Source: Amanita rubescens (taxonomy: Eukaryota; Basidiomycota; Agaricomycetes; Agaricales; Amanitaceae). From it: 19,252 nt of DNA. The stretch spans positions 1 to 19,252 of the forward strand of contig WION01000776.1 in the NCBI GenBank assembly GCA_015039365.1. Direction: 5' to 3'. The notes beneath the pieces are model-generated. The model ran no database searches, was not told the origin of the DNA, and saw only the letters and a list, made by a program, of their open reading frames with translations. Positions within the stretch are counted from its first letter, which is position 1, and each line of letters opens with the position of its first letter. Of the stretch, positions 1-8,881 are shown piece after piece. A program made the translations under genes and the position numbers.

Positions 1-43
1 CAGACCTTTTTCTTTGCGAGATCTCCAGAGGCACCAAGGACTA
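1..43. repeat. 43-bp direct repeat, left copy (G6PD exon 2 and flanks)
   Basis: Bases 1-43 are identical to 3090-3132. The repeat covers the 35-nt exon 2 of the two G6PD copies plus a few bases of each flanking intron. Weaker similarity goes on to about position 160 (matching to about 3262), including a shared GATCGTGCCA near the start codons. The left limit of the identity is set by the window edge. Confidence 0.9.
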
Positions 44-128
44 CGAGGGGTAAGGATTGGGGAAGCTAGGATCACGACATACTGATGATGACGGTGTTGT
101 CCTTGAAGGCTCCTTTCATGATCTGCAT
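1..128 (-). CDS. zwf1: Glucose-6-phosphate dehydrogenase, copy A, 5' end only (runs off left edge)
   Basis: Only exons 1 and 2 of this minus-strand gene are inside the window. Exon 1 (128-83) starts at an ATG and encodes a short N terminus ending NTVII. A 42-nt GT-AG intron (82-41) follows. Exon 2 (40-6) encodes [11 protein letters not shown], the dinucleotide-binding glycine motif (GASGDLA) that opens the Rossmann fold of G6PD. A donor GT at 5-4 starts the next intron, which leaves the window. Exon phases match those of copy B at 1458-3240, and bases 1-43 are identical to 3090-3132. Exon 1 and intron 1 have diverged, so this is a second gene and not an assembly echo. A second in-frame ATG at 119-117 could be the real start. 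G6PD is the first, NADPH-producing step of the oxidative pentose phosphate pathway in the cytosol. Confidence 0.75.
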
Positions 129-193
129 GAAAGATCGTGCCAAAAAGTGAATGTTCTTAGAAGTGGAGGACGATATGTAACAAACTCAACTGT

Positions 194-214
194 ATCATCA
201 GGAAAAACTGAGAT
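194..214 (+). repeat. Inverted repeat, left arm (21 bp)
   Basis: The 21 bases here are the exact reverse complement of 553-573, leaving a 338-bp interior. A perfect match of this length within a few hundred bases is very unlikely by chance. No target-site duplication was seen outside the arms, so an insertion cannot be proven. It could be a MITE-like remnant or the stem of a long hairpin. Confidence 0.7.
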
Positions 215-552
215 TCTTAAAATTCTAAATTTCCCATTGCTTTGAAGCAGGTAAAACTATACCTCGGAACATGTAACTAGGTATAAATGTCATGGATTGT
301 AGGGTAGTAATCACTGAAATAGCAATTGGTTTAGTGGTAACATTGGAAAATGCTGTGAGGGGTTTAAGAGGATTAACCAGGTCAAAGTTCGCTTCTGTGC
401 ATTTTCTCCTTGATATAAGCCAACTAACAGCTGGAGACTACTGTAAAACTTCAATTCCGATAAGCAGGGCTGAGCTTGAAAAGCTACATGAGCAGCGTGA
501 GCTTGTATGGGGGAGAATGCTACTTGGACCTGGTAATTTAGCTTAATTAGCC

Positions 553-573
553 ATCTCAGTTTTTCCTGATGAT
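553..573 (-). repeat. Inverted repeat, right arm (21 bp)
   Basis: This is the exact reverse complement of 194-214. The pair brackets a stretch holding an 84-codon open frame (292-546, plus) of unknown meaning. Confidence 0.7.
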
Positions 574-1457
574 GTTGTGATATTTGGCATCAGCTTAAAA
601 TAGACGAGAAGCATCCTTGCTTTTTTCAAAATAGAGAATAATTCATTCGACAGTTTTCCTGCCGTGTCTGTGGAAGTCAGATGAGGGGGGCGCGCCGCTT
701 CCCCGATGTGAAAACCTGAGGTCAGTGATATCCGCCTTTGCTTCCTCGCTCTCACATAACACGCGAGACCAAGGTTATCCATCATATACCAGTCCAGTGT
801 GCTTTCCTGATAATTAAGTATGCACATCGCATAGAATTGTGTCCCGTCCATACTAGTCGCTGGCCCAAAACAAAAGGGCAGATGAAATTCTCACTTCGTA
901 GATCAGTGAGTAAATGCATTGCGTGTGCCATCCGTACTAGATGGCTGCAACTCTTTCGGGCGCCCGTTTGTTCCCTATCTGCAGATTAATAGATCGGTTT
1001 AATGCGTCCCACTGTCATTAAACAACGAACTTCCTGGATAGACGTACCCACACCTGCCCTCCTGTTCCTACTTACCCTACCGAAGCCATACAGATTGCTT
1101 CTAGGAATACACCTCGGTCTCAAACATGAACACTGGCAGCTAGCGGAGAGAGCGCTGCGCGACGCAAAATAAATGGCATGTGCCCTTGTCTGGACCTTGA
1201 GGACAGAACCCCATTTACAAGTCGCCATATATTTACAGGTGGGCGGAACACTGACGGTGGAAAGGACCCGCAAAGGCGACACACATTGGAGTATCCAATC
1301 AAGAAGGGATCATTATGCGTAATCTACATCATTTCGTCTCGTACAAATTTCAGTTACTGCTAAATATATATCTATAACGCCGCGAGGCTCGTGATGGGCC
1401 AATAGCTAGATATGCATGTTAGCAACTTTTACTCTGAAATTTCGAGATGATGTCTCA

Positions 1458-3240
1458 CTAGTCATCAGAGGACCGTTGTATCCACTTCTCTATGAATTCA
1501 TAGCTTTTGGGCCTCGAGAACCATATGGGTAAGAAACGGGTCTTGGCTTCTTCCATTCCGTCCCTCTACCAGTGCAAGATAGGCGTGAAAATCTGAAAAA
1601 AGGCATTCGCTTTCAAACACAACACTCAGTTCCAGGTCAACATACCTTCCATGCCACTTCAAGTTCATCATGACGCACGAAATTAGAGTGGTCTCCTCTC
1701 AGGGCGTCAAGGATAAGTGCCTCGTACGCTTCCGGAATGTAAGTATCTGCGAAGCGTTTCTTATACGTCAGGTCCATTTCTGAAGGATAGCACGAGTGTA
1801 CAAGCCGGGCCTCTTCGTGTTGCACTTGAGATATACTGCTTCGGAAGGCTGGATACGGATGACGAGTTCGTTCCGCGCAATATCCTTGAAGATTCCTTGC
1901 GTCACATCTTTGAATTGAATACGTATTTCGACCTTGGCTTCGTTGAGAGCTTGTTCAGATATTGTCAGCAGAATGCTATAGCAAAAAACGACATGGGTTG
2001 CCTACCTTTTCCGGCTTTCAGGATGAAAGGAACACCCTCCCACCTGGGGTTGTTAATCCAGAGAGTGCAAACAGCAAAAGTGGGGCTCGAGGAGTTTGGT
2101 GGCACGGTGCTATCGTCCAAGTAACCTGGCTTTCCATTTGCAGAGACGTATTGACCAAGGAGGGTGTCGCTGCGTTCGATGGCCGGAATAGAACGCAAAA
2201 CTTTGACCTTTTCGGCGCATCAAGCGGTGTACGCACAGCAGCACAATGGAAGCAACGCACTTTTTCATCGCGGATGTCTTCCGCAGCAAAAGAAACGGGT
2301 CGTTCCATTGTCAAGATACTCAGGACTTGCAATAGGTCTAAACGAATCGTCAACTAGACAGCGCGTGTGTATTGACGCAAAACTGACGATTCTGCATGAT
2401 GTCACGGATGATGCCAAACTCGTCAAAGTAACCACCTCGTCCCTCCGTGCCAAAAGGCTCCTTGAAACTGATCTGCACGTTGCTGATAGAGTTTCTATCC
2501 CAGGCAGCACTCAAGGCAATGTTGGCAAAGCGAAGGACAAGAATGTTTTTGACCATTTCCTTGCCAAGGTAGTGGTCAATGCGGAACGTTTCTTCTTCCG
2601 TCCAGTGCTGCCTCAAAGAAGCTATGAGTTCGCGACTCGAATCCAGATCTTTGCCAAAGGGCTTTTCCACAATAATCCTGTTGACCCCATAGGCCGCATA
2701 ACAGTGCTCTCTGAGATTTTGGGCGACGGGGATAAATACGCTGGGAGGAAGTGCGAGATAGAAGAGACGGTTGGACTCTTTAGTTTGATAGCCGGCCTCG
2801 ATGCGTGTGATATACTTGTCGAGCTCATGAAACGAGGCACCTTCATCGTAGGTGCCTGAGAAGTAGGAAGACAATGCTTTGAATTCTTCAAGTTTGGATG
2901 TTAGGCCAGGGTCGTTATCGGCGATTTTAATGTAAGAAGTGATCCGATCGAGATAATCTTCGGGGGTCATTTTGGAGCGGGCGTAGCCTACGATCTTGAC
3001 ATCATGAGGAAGGAAACCCTGGTGATAGAGGGCAAAGAGTGCTGGATATGTCTTGGAGGGTGTTAGCAAGGCCTGGGGTAAAGAAAGGACAGACCTTTTT
3101 CTTTGCGAGATCTCCAGAGGCACCAAGGACTAGGAGAGATGAGCACGGGAAGGGTGGGGAAATTAAGACGCACCGACGATGACAGTGTTGCTCTTTAGAG
3201 CCTCGCTTGAGGTCTCCATTGAGGGGATCGTGCCAGACAT
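1458..3240 (-). CDS. zwf1: Glucose-6-phosphate dehydrogenase, copy B, frame broken near the 3' end
   Basis: Oxidises glucose-6-phosphate to 6-phosphogluconolactone with NADP+. Seven exons: 3240-3174, 3129-3095, 3051-2388, 2337-2261, 2207-2006, 1949-1646 and 1592-1458. Visible family motifs are [10 protein letters not shown] (coenzyme binding), EKPFG, the active-site block [26 protein letters not shown], and YPYGSRGP near the C terminus. Exons 1-5 read cleanly. In exons 6-7 four sites each need one extra base to keep the family sequence: about 1786, 1568, 1552 and 1510. The uncorrected frame therefore stops early. With one base added at each site the length would be 495 residues, normal for the family. 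The deletions sit in short G or C runs, so sequencing under-calls are as likely as true decay. A tandem copy A lies to the left. The promoter is shared with THOC5, 87 bp away. Confidence 0.85.
3090..3132. repeat. 43-bp direct repeat, right copy (G6PD exon 2 and flanks)
   Basis: Identical to 1-43. It holds exon 2 of G6PD copy B (3129-3095) and the adjoining splice sites. The perfect identity contrasts with the diverged exon 1 and intron 1 on its right, which suggests strong constraint or local gene conversion. Confidence 0.9.
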
Positions 3241-3327
3241 TGAGCGTTCTCTAGGCATGGCTGGTGGACAATGATAAGAACGATATGGGTGTTGAATCCC
3301 ACACTCGTCGCTTCTTTGAGTTCTCTC
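3241..3327. promoter_or_regulatory. Short bidirectional promoter region (G6PD copy B / THOC5)
   Basis: Only 87 bp separate the start codon of G6PD copy B (minus, 3240) from the chosen start of the THOC5-like gene (plus, 3328). Both 5' leaders and core promoters must fit here or overlap the genes. No clear TATA box was seen. An in-frame ATG at 3271 would shorten the gap to 30 bp. Confidence 0.5.
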
Positions 3328-4085
3328 ATGCCAGACTCAGCCGATGCCCTCGACAAACTACGCGACCTCGTCTCAAAGGATCACCCTCAAGAAGACACCG
3401 CCGCGATACACACCCACGCTATGGCCCTCGTCGCCCGACTCAAGGCTCTCAATCGTGCCGCAAATACCGCAACACGCGTCTGCAAAGACAAAACAGCTGC
3501 CGCCAGACTCGAGATGGACCAATCCCATCTCCAACTCCAGAATCTCTTATACGAAAAACGTCACCTTGAACGTGAAATTGACAAGTGCAGGCAGTTTGCG
3601 TTCGTCGCCACTTTTGTTGTATCGTCAGTAGTATGTTCATGCGGAACTGTAGCTCAATATACCAGGACGTGCCTCTGTACTCTCTTGAGGAATTCAAAAG
3701 ACTTGCCCCGGAAGAGGCCCGCACAGAGGAGGTCCTAGCTGATGAGCATCAGCTAATGCTTAACCAGCTGAGCTTTGAGCTCGCGGAACGGCAGCGGTAC
3801 GCATTTTAAACTAGGCCTAGTCTATACCTAAGATTCCCACCCAGCCTGGATCAGAGAAAAAAGGAGCTTTTGCAGGAAAAGGAAGACTTGCTCAAGGAAA
3901 GCAAGTCGAAGGTGACGACAATGGACAGCGTCAAGGTGCAGATAGATACGTTAATGAAGGTGAGTCCCTGTTTCATCCGACAACTGTCTCTGCTTAAAAT
4001 ATACGTTCAGACCGCATCCGATATCCAGAAGAGAGTGGACGAACTTGTTTTACCTTTTACAACATGCGACAGCGTGGATATCTAA
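3328..4085 (+). CDS. THO complex subunit THOC5-like protein
   Basis: THOC5 (FMIP) is part of the nuclear THO/TREX complex, which couples transcription to mRNA processing and export. Four exons: 3328-3599, 3653-3796, 3845-3959 and 4011-4085, giving 201 residues. After splicing, the protein shows the THOC5 N-terminal signature: LQLQNLLYEKRHLEREIDKC, then IYQDVPLYSLEEFKRLAPEE, then a long Lys/Glu-rich coiled coil (DQRKKELLQEKEDLLKESKSK). It corresponds only to the N-terminal part of animal THOC5; from general knowledge such short forms occur in fungi. The start at 3328 was preferred over 3271 because the extra 19 residues look unlike the family. Intron 1 has an unusual GTTCGT donor. The 3' end faces UBC8, 146 bp away. 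Confidence 0.88.
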
Positions 4086-4231
4086 CTCCAGAGCTTGTAT
4101 CTTTATAACGTAAGTTTAACTTCTGTACAGCTATTGAACATCCAATATCCTACAATCACAGTATGGGGGGGTCCAGAAACGTATGTGTATAGTGTGGTGA
4201 AATCAAAGAATGTGATAATCTAATGCACAAG

Positions 4232-5054
4232 TCATTCATCGCTGTCGCTTTCAGGGGCACTCATTTCCTCGTCCTCGTCGTCTTCATCGGGCTTCTTCCC
4301 TGTTGCTGCATCTGCTGCTTCCTTGGTCGCAAATTTCTGCACATACTCTATGGGTGTGTGTGGGTGACACGTTTCAATGAAAAGAGGGACCAGCAGTGCA
4401 CCTTTCACCTTTGCTTCATACTCCTTCGGATGGCGCATCAAAAGAGCCGCTGCTTCTCCATTCAACGGATCATTCGGATTAGGGTACCGCAGTAGCTGTG
4501 GGAGGAATGTTTCAAATATGTTAATCATGTCTATCGGACGATTAGCTGAGAACGACTGATAATTGACGGTCGACTTACCAAACATTGGTGACCAAGTCTG
4601 ATTTATCACGTCGAGACAGACAGAGCCACTTCTATTCCATGATCAGTCAGAGTCCCATTCAGTGCGAAGCGTAAACAGACAATTCATCGATATTCGGATG
4701 GAAAATCTTGTTCATGAAACCGATACTGGGTGACTTGAAAGGGTATTGATCGGGAAGCTCGACATGTATCTTCCAAACCCCGCCCGCGAATGGCGCTGGT
4801 GATGAAGTAGATTTAGAGACATTCTTGCTAGCCGAGACGTGGCACCTACTTTCCTCCGGGCCAAAGAAACGGACGTGGAACTCTTGCATACTATCATTGA
4901 CAAGATTCACTTCATAATCGGACATCAACCTGGAAAGTAGACGATGAGCCGTAGCTTCGGAAGAGAAAAGCGAACTACATACATCTTCATGACGTCCGTT
5001 TCTATGCGCCGCTTTCCAGCGTAAATAGGGCAATTCAGTCAGTACAAAACGCAT
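4232..5054 (-). CDS. ubc8: Ubiquitin-conjugating enzyme E2, UBC8/UBE2H type
   Basis: An E2 that carries ubiquitin as a thioester; the family works with the GID/CTLH ligase in turnover of gluconeogenic enzymes. Well-supported exons: 5011-4983, 4929-4850, 4795-4681, 4631-4579, 4530-4402 and 4347-4232. Motifs in order: [10 protein letters not shown] at the N terminus, [56 protein letters not shown] with the catalytic Cys, [19 protein letters not shown], and an acidic tail (DEDDEDEEM) typical of UBE2H. The first few codons are not resolved. An ATG at 5054 works only with a 34-nt intron (5045-5012). An ATG near 5080 is followed by TAAGTT, which lacks only the G of a consensus donor. The start coordinate is therefore tentative. 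Confidence 0.88.
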
Positions 5055-5197
5055 CTGAAAGACGAAAAGAACTTATCATTGTGCTCTCGTGGAAGAGATA
5101 GAGGGAAAGTGACCAGATAGAACTCAAGCACAAGCGTACGCTTTCGGTGACCGCCGGTCGGAATGTATGTCCCGCGGCGATTGATCGGAACTCAATA

Positions 5198-5489
5198 TCA
5201 ATAGTAGTAGTACTCTTCAATAATGTGACAGTAAACATCGTCCTTTCCACAATAGTTTGAACGCCTCGGTCCCCTCCCCATCGTATTGCCTACCGCCTGT
5301 GACCCAGAAGCCTGCGCTGGGCCGTCGAACCCATGTCCGCTGGCTCGGAAGAGGGCACGCCATGCCATCAGCACCGCTGTTCATGCATTCTCGTCAGACT
5401 CGTGTTAGCCACGCAACGTTGAAAAACATACCCAACCAAAACAATGCAAACCCCCCAATCAACACCATCTCTTCCTGTGTTTGCGTCAT
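5198..5489 (-). CDS. Hypothetical small membrane-anchored protein (78 aa)
   Basis: Two exons, 5489-5432 and 5376-5198, are joined by a 55-nt intron with a GTATGT donor and an ACAG acceptor. The spliced frame is exactly 79 codons including the stop. The product starts MTQTQEEMVLIGGFALFWL and goes on AVLMAWRALFR, so it has one hydrophobic segment near residues 8-24 followed by a basic, glycine-rich tail ending in four tyrosines. No family is recognised. It lies just upstream of UBC8 on the same strand, so it could be a separate gene or part of a longer UBC8 leader. Support is a good intron and frame only; a further intron in the tail is possible. Confidence 0.4.
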
Positions 5490-5681
5490 AAGATGACCTT
5501 CTCTCCTATGATGCATTGTCACTCTAAGTTCAATAGACTATGTCAGATGATGATAGACCCGAAGCGGTTGCTCGGATGCTCACAAAAACATCAGCCCAGA
5601 TATTGCCAGGATAGCAACTGTAGTTTGCGTCAGGTGCATTGCATCTGGCCAATAGTTTAATTCATGGATATATCGTTAGAC

Positions 5682-5847
5682 TTAGAGGACATTGTCCTCA
5701 CGTGGGCTGGACATGTAGCTGGTGACGATATACGAAATCACTAGGCCAACGACAGCTGATAATCTGGCATGAGTACATTTATCACACTTGAGTATGGATA
5801 TCACCTGCAGCGGTTGAACGAACTGGATTATCGCGAAAAAGCGGCAT
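5682..5847 (-). CDS. Hypothetical single-pass micro-protein (38 aa)
   Basis: Two exons, 5847-5805 and 5755-5682, are separated by a 49-nt GT-AG intron and encode 38 residues: MPLFRDNPVRSTAA, then a hydrophobic segment AVVGLVISYIVTSYM, then SSPREDNVL. The layout (short polar N terminus, one helix, short acidic tail) suits a small tail-anchored or organelle-membrane subunit. I do not recognise a family. It sits 201 bp downstream of the first MARVEL gene on the same strand. Evidence is the frame-consistent intron and the hydrophobic helix, so this is a tentative call. Confidence 0.35.
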
Positions 5848-6048
5848 ATTGTGATAGCGGAAAAGGTGGGATGATGCAGGGTAGCCTCTTTAAAGTGCAA
5901 GAATTCCCCAGCGAACACGCGGCACACACGTTCATGATTCTATTACATGAGGTGAACAAAAGAACAAAAAACGTAACAAGACATGTCGTTTCATCTATGT
6001 ACGAATTGTAGCTATTTATCTACTTCGTATATCAAGTTCGGGACTTCT

Positions 6049-7135
6049 TCAAATTACCTGAGTGACGGTCGGAGGCCCATTGATACCTGGTTGGACGACC
6101 ACTGTGTGCCCCGGCGTCATCATCGGCATTCCGGGAACCATCGTAGGATATGGGTAGGCCATTTGGGTCTGCGGATATGGATTGTTGTAGGTATTATAGT
6201 ACCCAGGAGCTTCTCCAAACCATGGCAGCTCTGTTAACGTTCAGTGCTGGCGATTTTCTAATTATCATGATCTGACCTCGGATAGGCTCCATCCAGATAT
6301 GATAACGTCCGAACATCTGGGCCTGAGTAACGAGTTGCATGATGATGACAAGAGCAAATGCGACCAGGACAAAATTCATCCAGGAAAAGGCTTGTATCAC
6401 TTTCATCTGGTAGCAGTACGCTTGGTATGACGCTTCAACGTGGTGAGATATAAGGTTCTCTACTGTAAATGATTTTAAGCTCACTACTTCCGCTTTTCGT
6501 TGCAATACTCTGGCCTCCAAGAGCATCGCACTGGATGTTGCCGATAATGTCACTTGAAATCCCCAATTAACAAACATTTTGAGGTGACCTCCAATCACAA
6601 ACCCGGACCAAGCTCCCATAGCTAGACAAATACGGGATTCAGAAATCATACGCGCTACGAGAATAAACTTGACTCACCAAGCCATATCGCAGCGAAGATG
6701 GACAACTGTATCACTTCTGTTCGGGGCACGGCCCATTGCACGCTACGTAGAGCTAACTGAGTGGAAGTTTCAAAAACCTAAGGAAGTGCACGTTACGATA
6801 GCAGGAGGAAGAATATAGTCAGTGCCGGAACAACCAGCGCGAAGATCGTGAAGTCATCTGAAGAATGTTGAACGTGTTGTGTGAGAAAAATCGAATGTCA
6901 ACATACGATGGGCGCCCGTCGGGAAGAGTACAGCAAAATGGGCAGCAAGACCTAGTACGGTGCCTGGATTTTAGGGAGCTTAGATGGTGCTCAGGTAATC
7001 TCTGATGAGATATTACCCGAAAGCAGGAAAACAGCGACTTCAACATCGCGTTGCGTGTCAACAAACGATCGGATGATCGATATTAAGCTACTTACAGTAA
7101 AACCCGATCCTGTAGGCCACAAAACGGAAGGTCAT
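6049..7135 (-). CDS. MARVEL-type four-helix membrane protein, copy 1 (two apparent frame breaks)
   Basis: Eight exons: 7135-7096, 7037-7017, 6963-6907, 6857-6797, 6756-6678, 6621-6485, 6432-6277 and 6230-6049. Four hydrophobic segments are seen: FAVFLLSGTVLGLAAHF, FTIFALVVPALTIFFLLLS, VIQLSIFAAIWLAMGAW, and FSWMNFVLVAFALVIIMQL after a conserved QAYCYQMKVIQ. The tail is rich in Pro, Tyr and Gly. This pattern resembles fungal MARVEL-domain proteins of the cell cortex; the exact role is unknown. The 40-nt first exon and 61-nt helix-2 exon match copy 2. Two single bases appear to be missing: in the G run near 6579 (frame slips from VNWG to SSDIIGN) and at the acceptor near 6756. With both added the protein would be 244 aa. 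The stop at 6049 lies just after a possible donor, so another exon cannot be excluded. Confidence 0.7.
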
Positions 7136-7464
7136 TATATCGTGAATGCAGGGGGTGAGGAGGCTGCGTGGCCAAAGGGAAAGGGACGGAGAAAAGGTGG
7201 GCAGTCATTTTCGGCTTGTGGGACTTGTCCATTTCAGGGTCTAGTCTAGCCATTCTAGTAATCGAGTCTACAGCATCCTACAGCATCCCTAATAATGCAT
7301 AATGCATAATGTGTAATCAACGTTGTGACTGCTGGTGACCAGGGATCACCACGAAGCGATAATTTACAATTAGTACAGTATCCCTTCTAAAACAATACAA
7401 ATTCATGCTCAGCATAACTCTATCGTACAGGTTACAACCTGTTGGTCTTTAAATACATCGAGGA
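7136..7464. other. Intergenic spacer between the MARVEL genes
   Basis: No gene seen. It should hold the promoter of copy 1 and the 3' UTR of copy 2. A small direct repeat (CCTACAGCAT, at about 7268-7287) is followed by tandem ATAATGC units at about 7290-7312; both look like simple sequence. Confidence 0.5.
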
Positions 7465-8578
7465 TCATCGAGATCCCCGTCCCAGCCGGCCGGGGTTTAA
7501 TAGCGTTCCGTTGTTGAAGTCGTCTGTCGTGTACCTTGCCTCTTTTTTCGTGACTGGTGGAAGTGATTTCTCGGGCCGTTCTCGCGGACGGCGTGAGCTG
7601 CTGCCATGATTCCTCCCAGAGGTCTGGCGAGTTGGCTCGGGTTTCTCGTTGCTTGCAACAAAAGGCAATACGCTTGACGCGTTGGATTTGCTTCTCTGCG
7701 GCTTCCCGTTCTTGTTATAGTTGTTGAACCATGCACAAGATGTCACGGGGCCATGCCACATGTGGCTATCGCCAAACCTGTGTCTCCTGAGAGCTAGTCC
7801 CAGTAGGGTAATGGCCGAGAATAGTACTATGGATTGTCTGTTAGTTCTTCAACCAAACAACCATTTGAACGACTAACTTAGAACGGCATTCATTAAAGAA
7901 AACGTCATGAGGACACGATACATGGCTTGATATTGGTCGGTATGGACTACAAAGCTTGAGCTCGACCCGATAGCTCTGGGATACGATGGAAAAGACTCAC
8001 AGTTAGCAAGGTTATTTGGCAATGGCACGGTGGATTCAGCAGAAAAGCATTCCACTTCAGCAGCCTTTGAGTCCGATAAAACCAGGAAGGCGCCCAAAAC
8101 TACAATACGCGTCATCGAATGCCTCGGGCAAAGAGTGGTACAACTTACTGAGCCAAAAAATACCCGTCAATCCTAAGCATGCCAACTCAGTGCGAGTGGA
8201 AATAGGATTGCGTTCTCTGAAAAGGAAGCTGAAGGCCAGACTAGGGACATTTATAAGTTTAGCACACGATGTGATCGCCCTGCGAAACAAAAAAGACACA
8301 CAGTACGATGAATATCAACATGCTCGCTGAGCATACAAAAATCGCAAAAGGTACAAAACGAGCTTTTCGGGCTGAGCACTTTGATCAAACATCATCAATG
8401 GGCGTCTTACTGAGATCAGATGGTACGAGGACGGATTGGAAATGGCCCGCCATAGCGAGGCAGATTAATGTGAATACCAGCACCGTAGCTGCAGAATGCG
8501 TGAGTGACCGCAGTCAGTCCATCTATTAGCGGACGGACCATAGATGCATGCTCTGATAATATTGAAGAGAGAAGCCAT
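7465..8578 (-). CDS. MARVEL-type four-helix membrane protein, copy 2
   Basis: Seven exons: 8578-8539, 8488-8411, 8362-8302, 8240-8149, 8099-8001, 7946-7878 and 7826-7465. They total 801 nt (266 aa) with no frame problem. Hydrophobic segments lie at about residues 14-30 (VLVFTLICLAMAGHF), 43-65 (FVPFAIFVCSASMLIFIVLL), 78-98 (LACLGLTGIFWLILGAFLVL) and 130-160 (YRVLMTFSLMNAVLILFSAI). Between helices 3 and 4 is a loop (AAEVECFSAESTVPLP). Further marks are RFVPFAIFV, RNPISTRTELACLGLTG and TDQYQAMYRV, which I associate with basidiomycete MARVEL-domain proteins. The last ~100 residues form a basic, Ser/Pro/Arg-rich cytosolic tail. Copy 1 lies downstream in tandem; the two are diverged, so the duplication is old. 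Function is inferred only at family level (cortex or vesicle membrane organisation). Confidence 0.75.
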
Positions 8579-8881
8579 GGGGGTTTGGAGGAAGAGTGGG
8601 ATCGGGATGAAAGAGCGGCCCTACAGGTGATAAAGGCCTGGGGACTATTATAGACACGCGGTGGCCATGCGCACCAAAAATGAACCATTATCAGGTAAAA
8701 GGCGGCCAGAAACAACGAGGCACACGGAGAAAGCTCAAAACTTTTCAGAAGTATCTCACAGTCCACTTTGACCCCCAAAAGGATCAATCTTCCATTGTAC
8801 ACAGCCACCAATCACCATGCGTGATCTCGACAATTGCGAAACGCCTAATCATACATATTCTTGTCTCTTCTTTCAACATTT
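8579..8881. other. Intergenic spacer, AACS 3' end to MARVEL copy 2 promoter
   Basis: About 300 bp with no gene seen. Both flanking genes are on the minus strand, so the stretch should hold the 3' UTR of the acetoacetyl-CoA synthetase gene and the promoter of MARVEL copy 2. No distinct motif stands out. Confidence 0.5.

Larger units (their letters stand above)
129..1457. other. Gene-poor spacer between the two G6PD copies
   Basis: About 1.3 kb with no recognisable gene. The first ~30 bp still resemble the region upstream of copy B, so they are probably copy A's 5' leader or promoter. Open frames here (for example 292-546 plus, 84 codons, and 543-851 minus, 102 codons) are short, have no recognisable motif and no convincing intron structure. 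A 21-bp perfect inverted repeat lies at 194-214 and 553-573. The end near 1457 should hold the 3' UTR of copy B. A decayed mobile element is possible, but nothing shows which one. Confidence 0.5.

Noticed and set aside
292..546. An 84-codon plus-strand open frame inside the inverted-repeat pair
   Set aside because: No recognisable motif, no transposase residues and no supporting context; mentioned only with the repeat.
1717..2124. A 135-codon plus-strand open frame
   Set aside because: Antisense shadow of G6PD exons 5-6.
2164..2859. A 231-codon open frame on the plus strand
   Set aside because: It is antisense to G6PD exons whose minus-strand translation is clearly conserved; no family features in the plus frame.
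7268..7312. CCTACAGCAT and ATAATGC repeats as a possible regulatory or mobile feature
   Set aside because: Short, low-complexity repeats with no other support.
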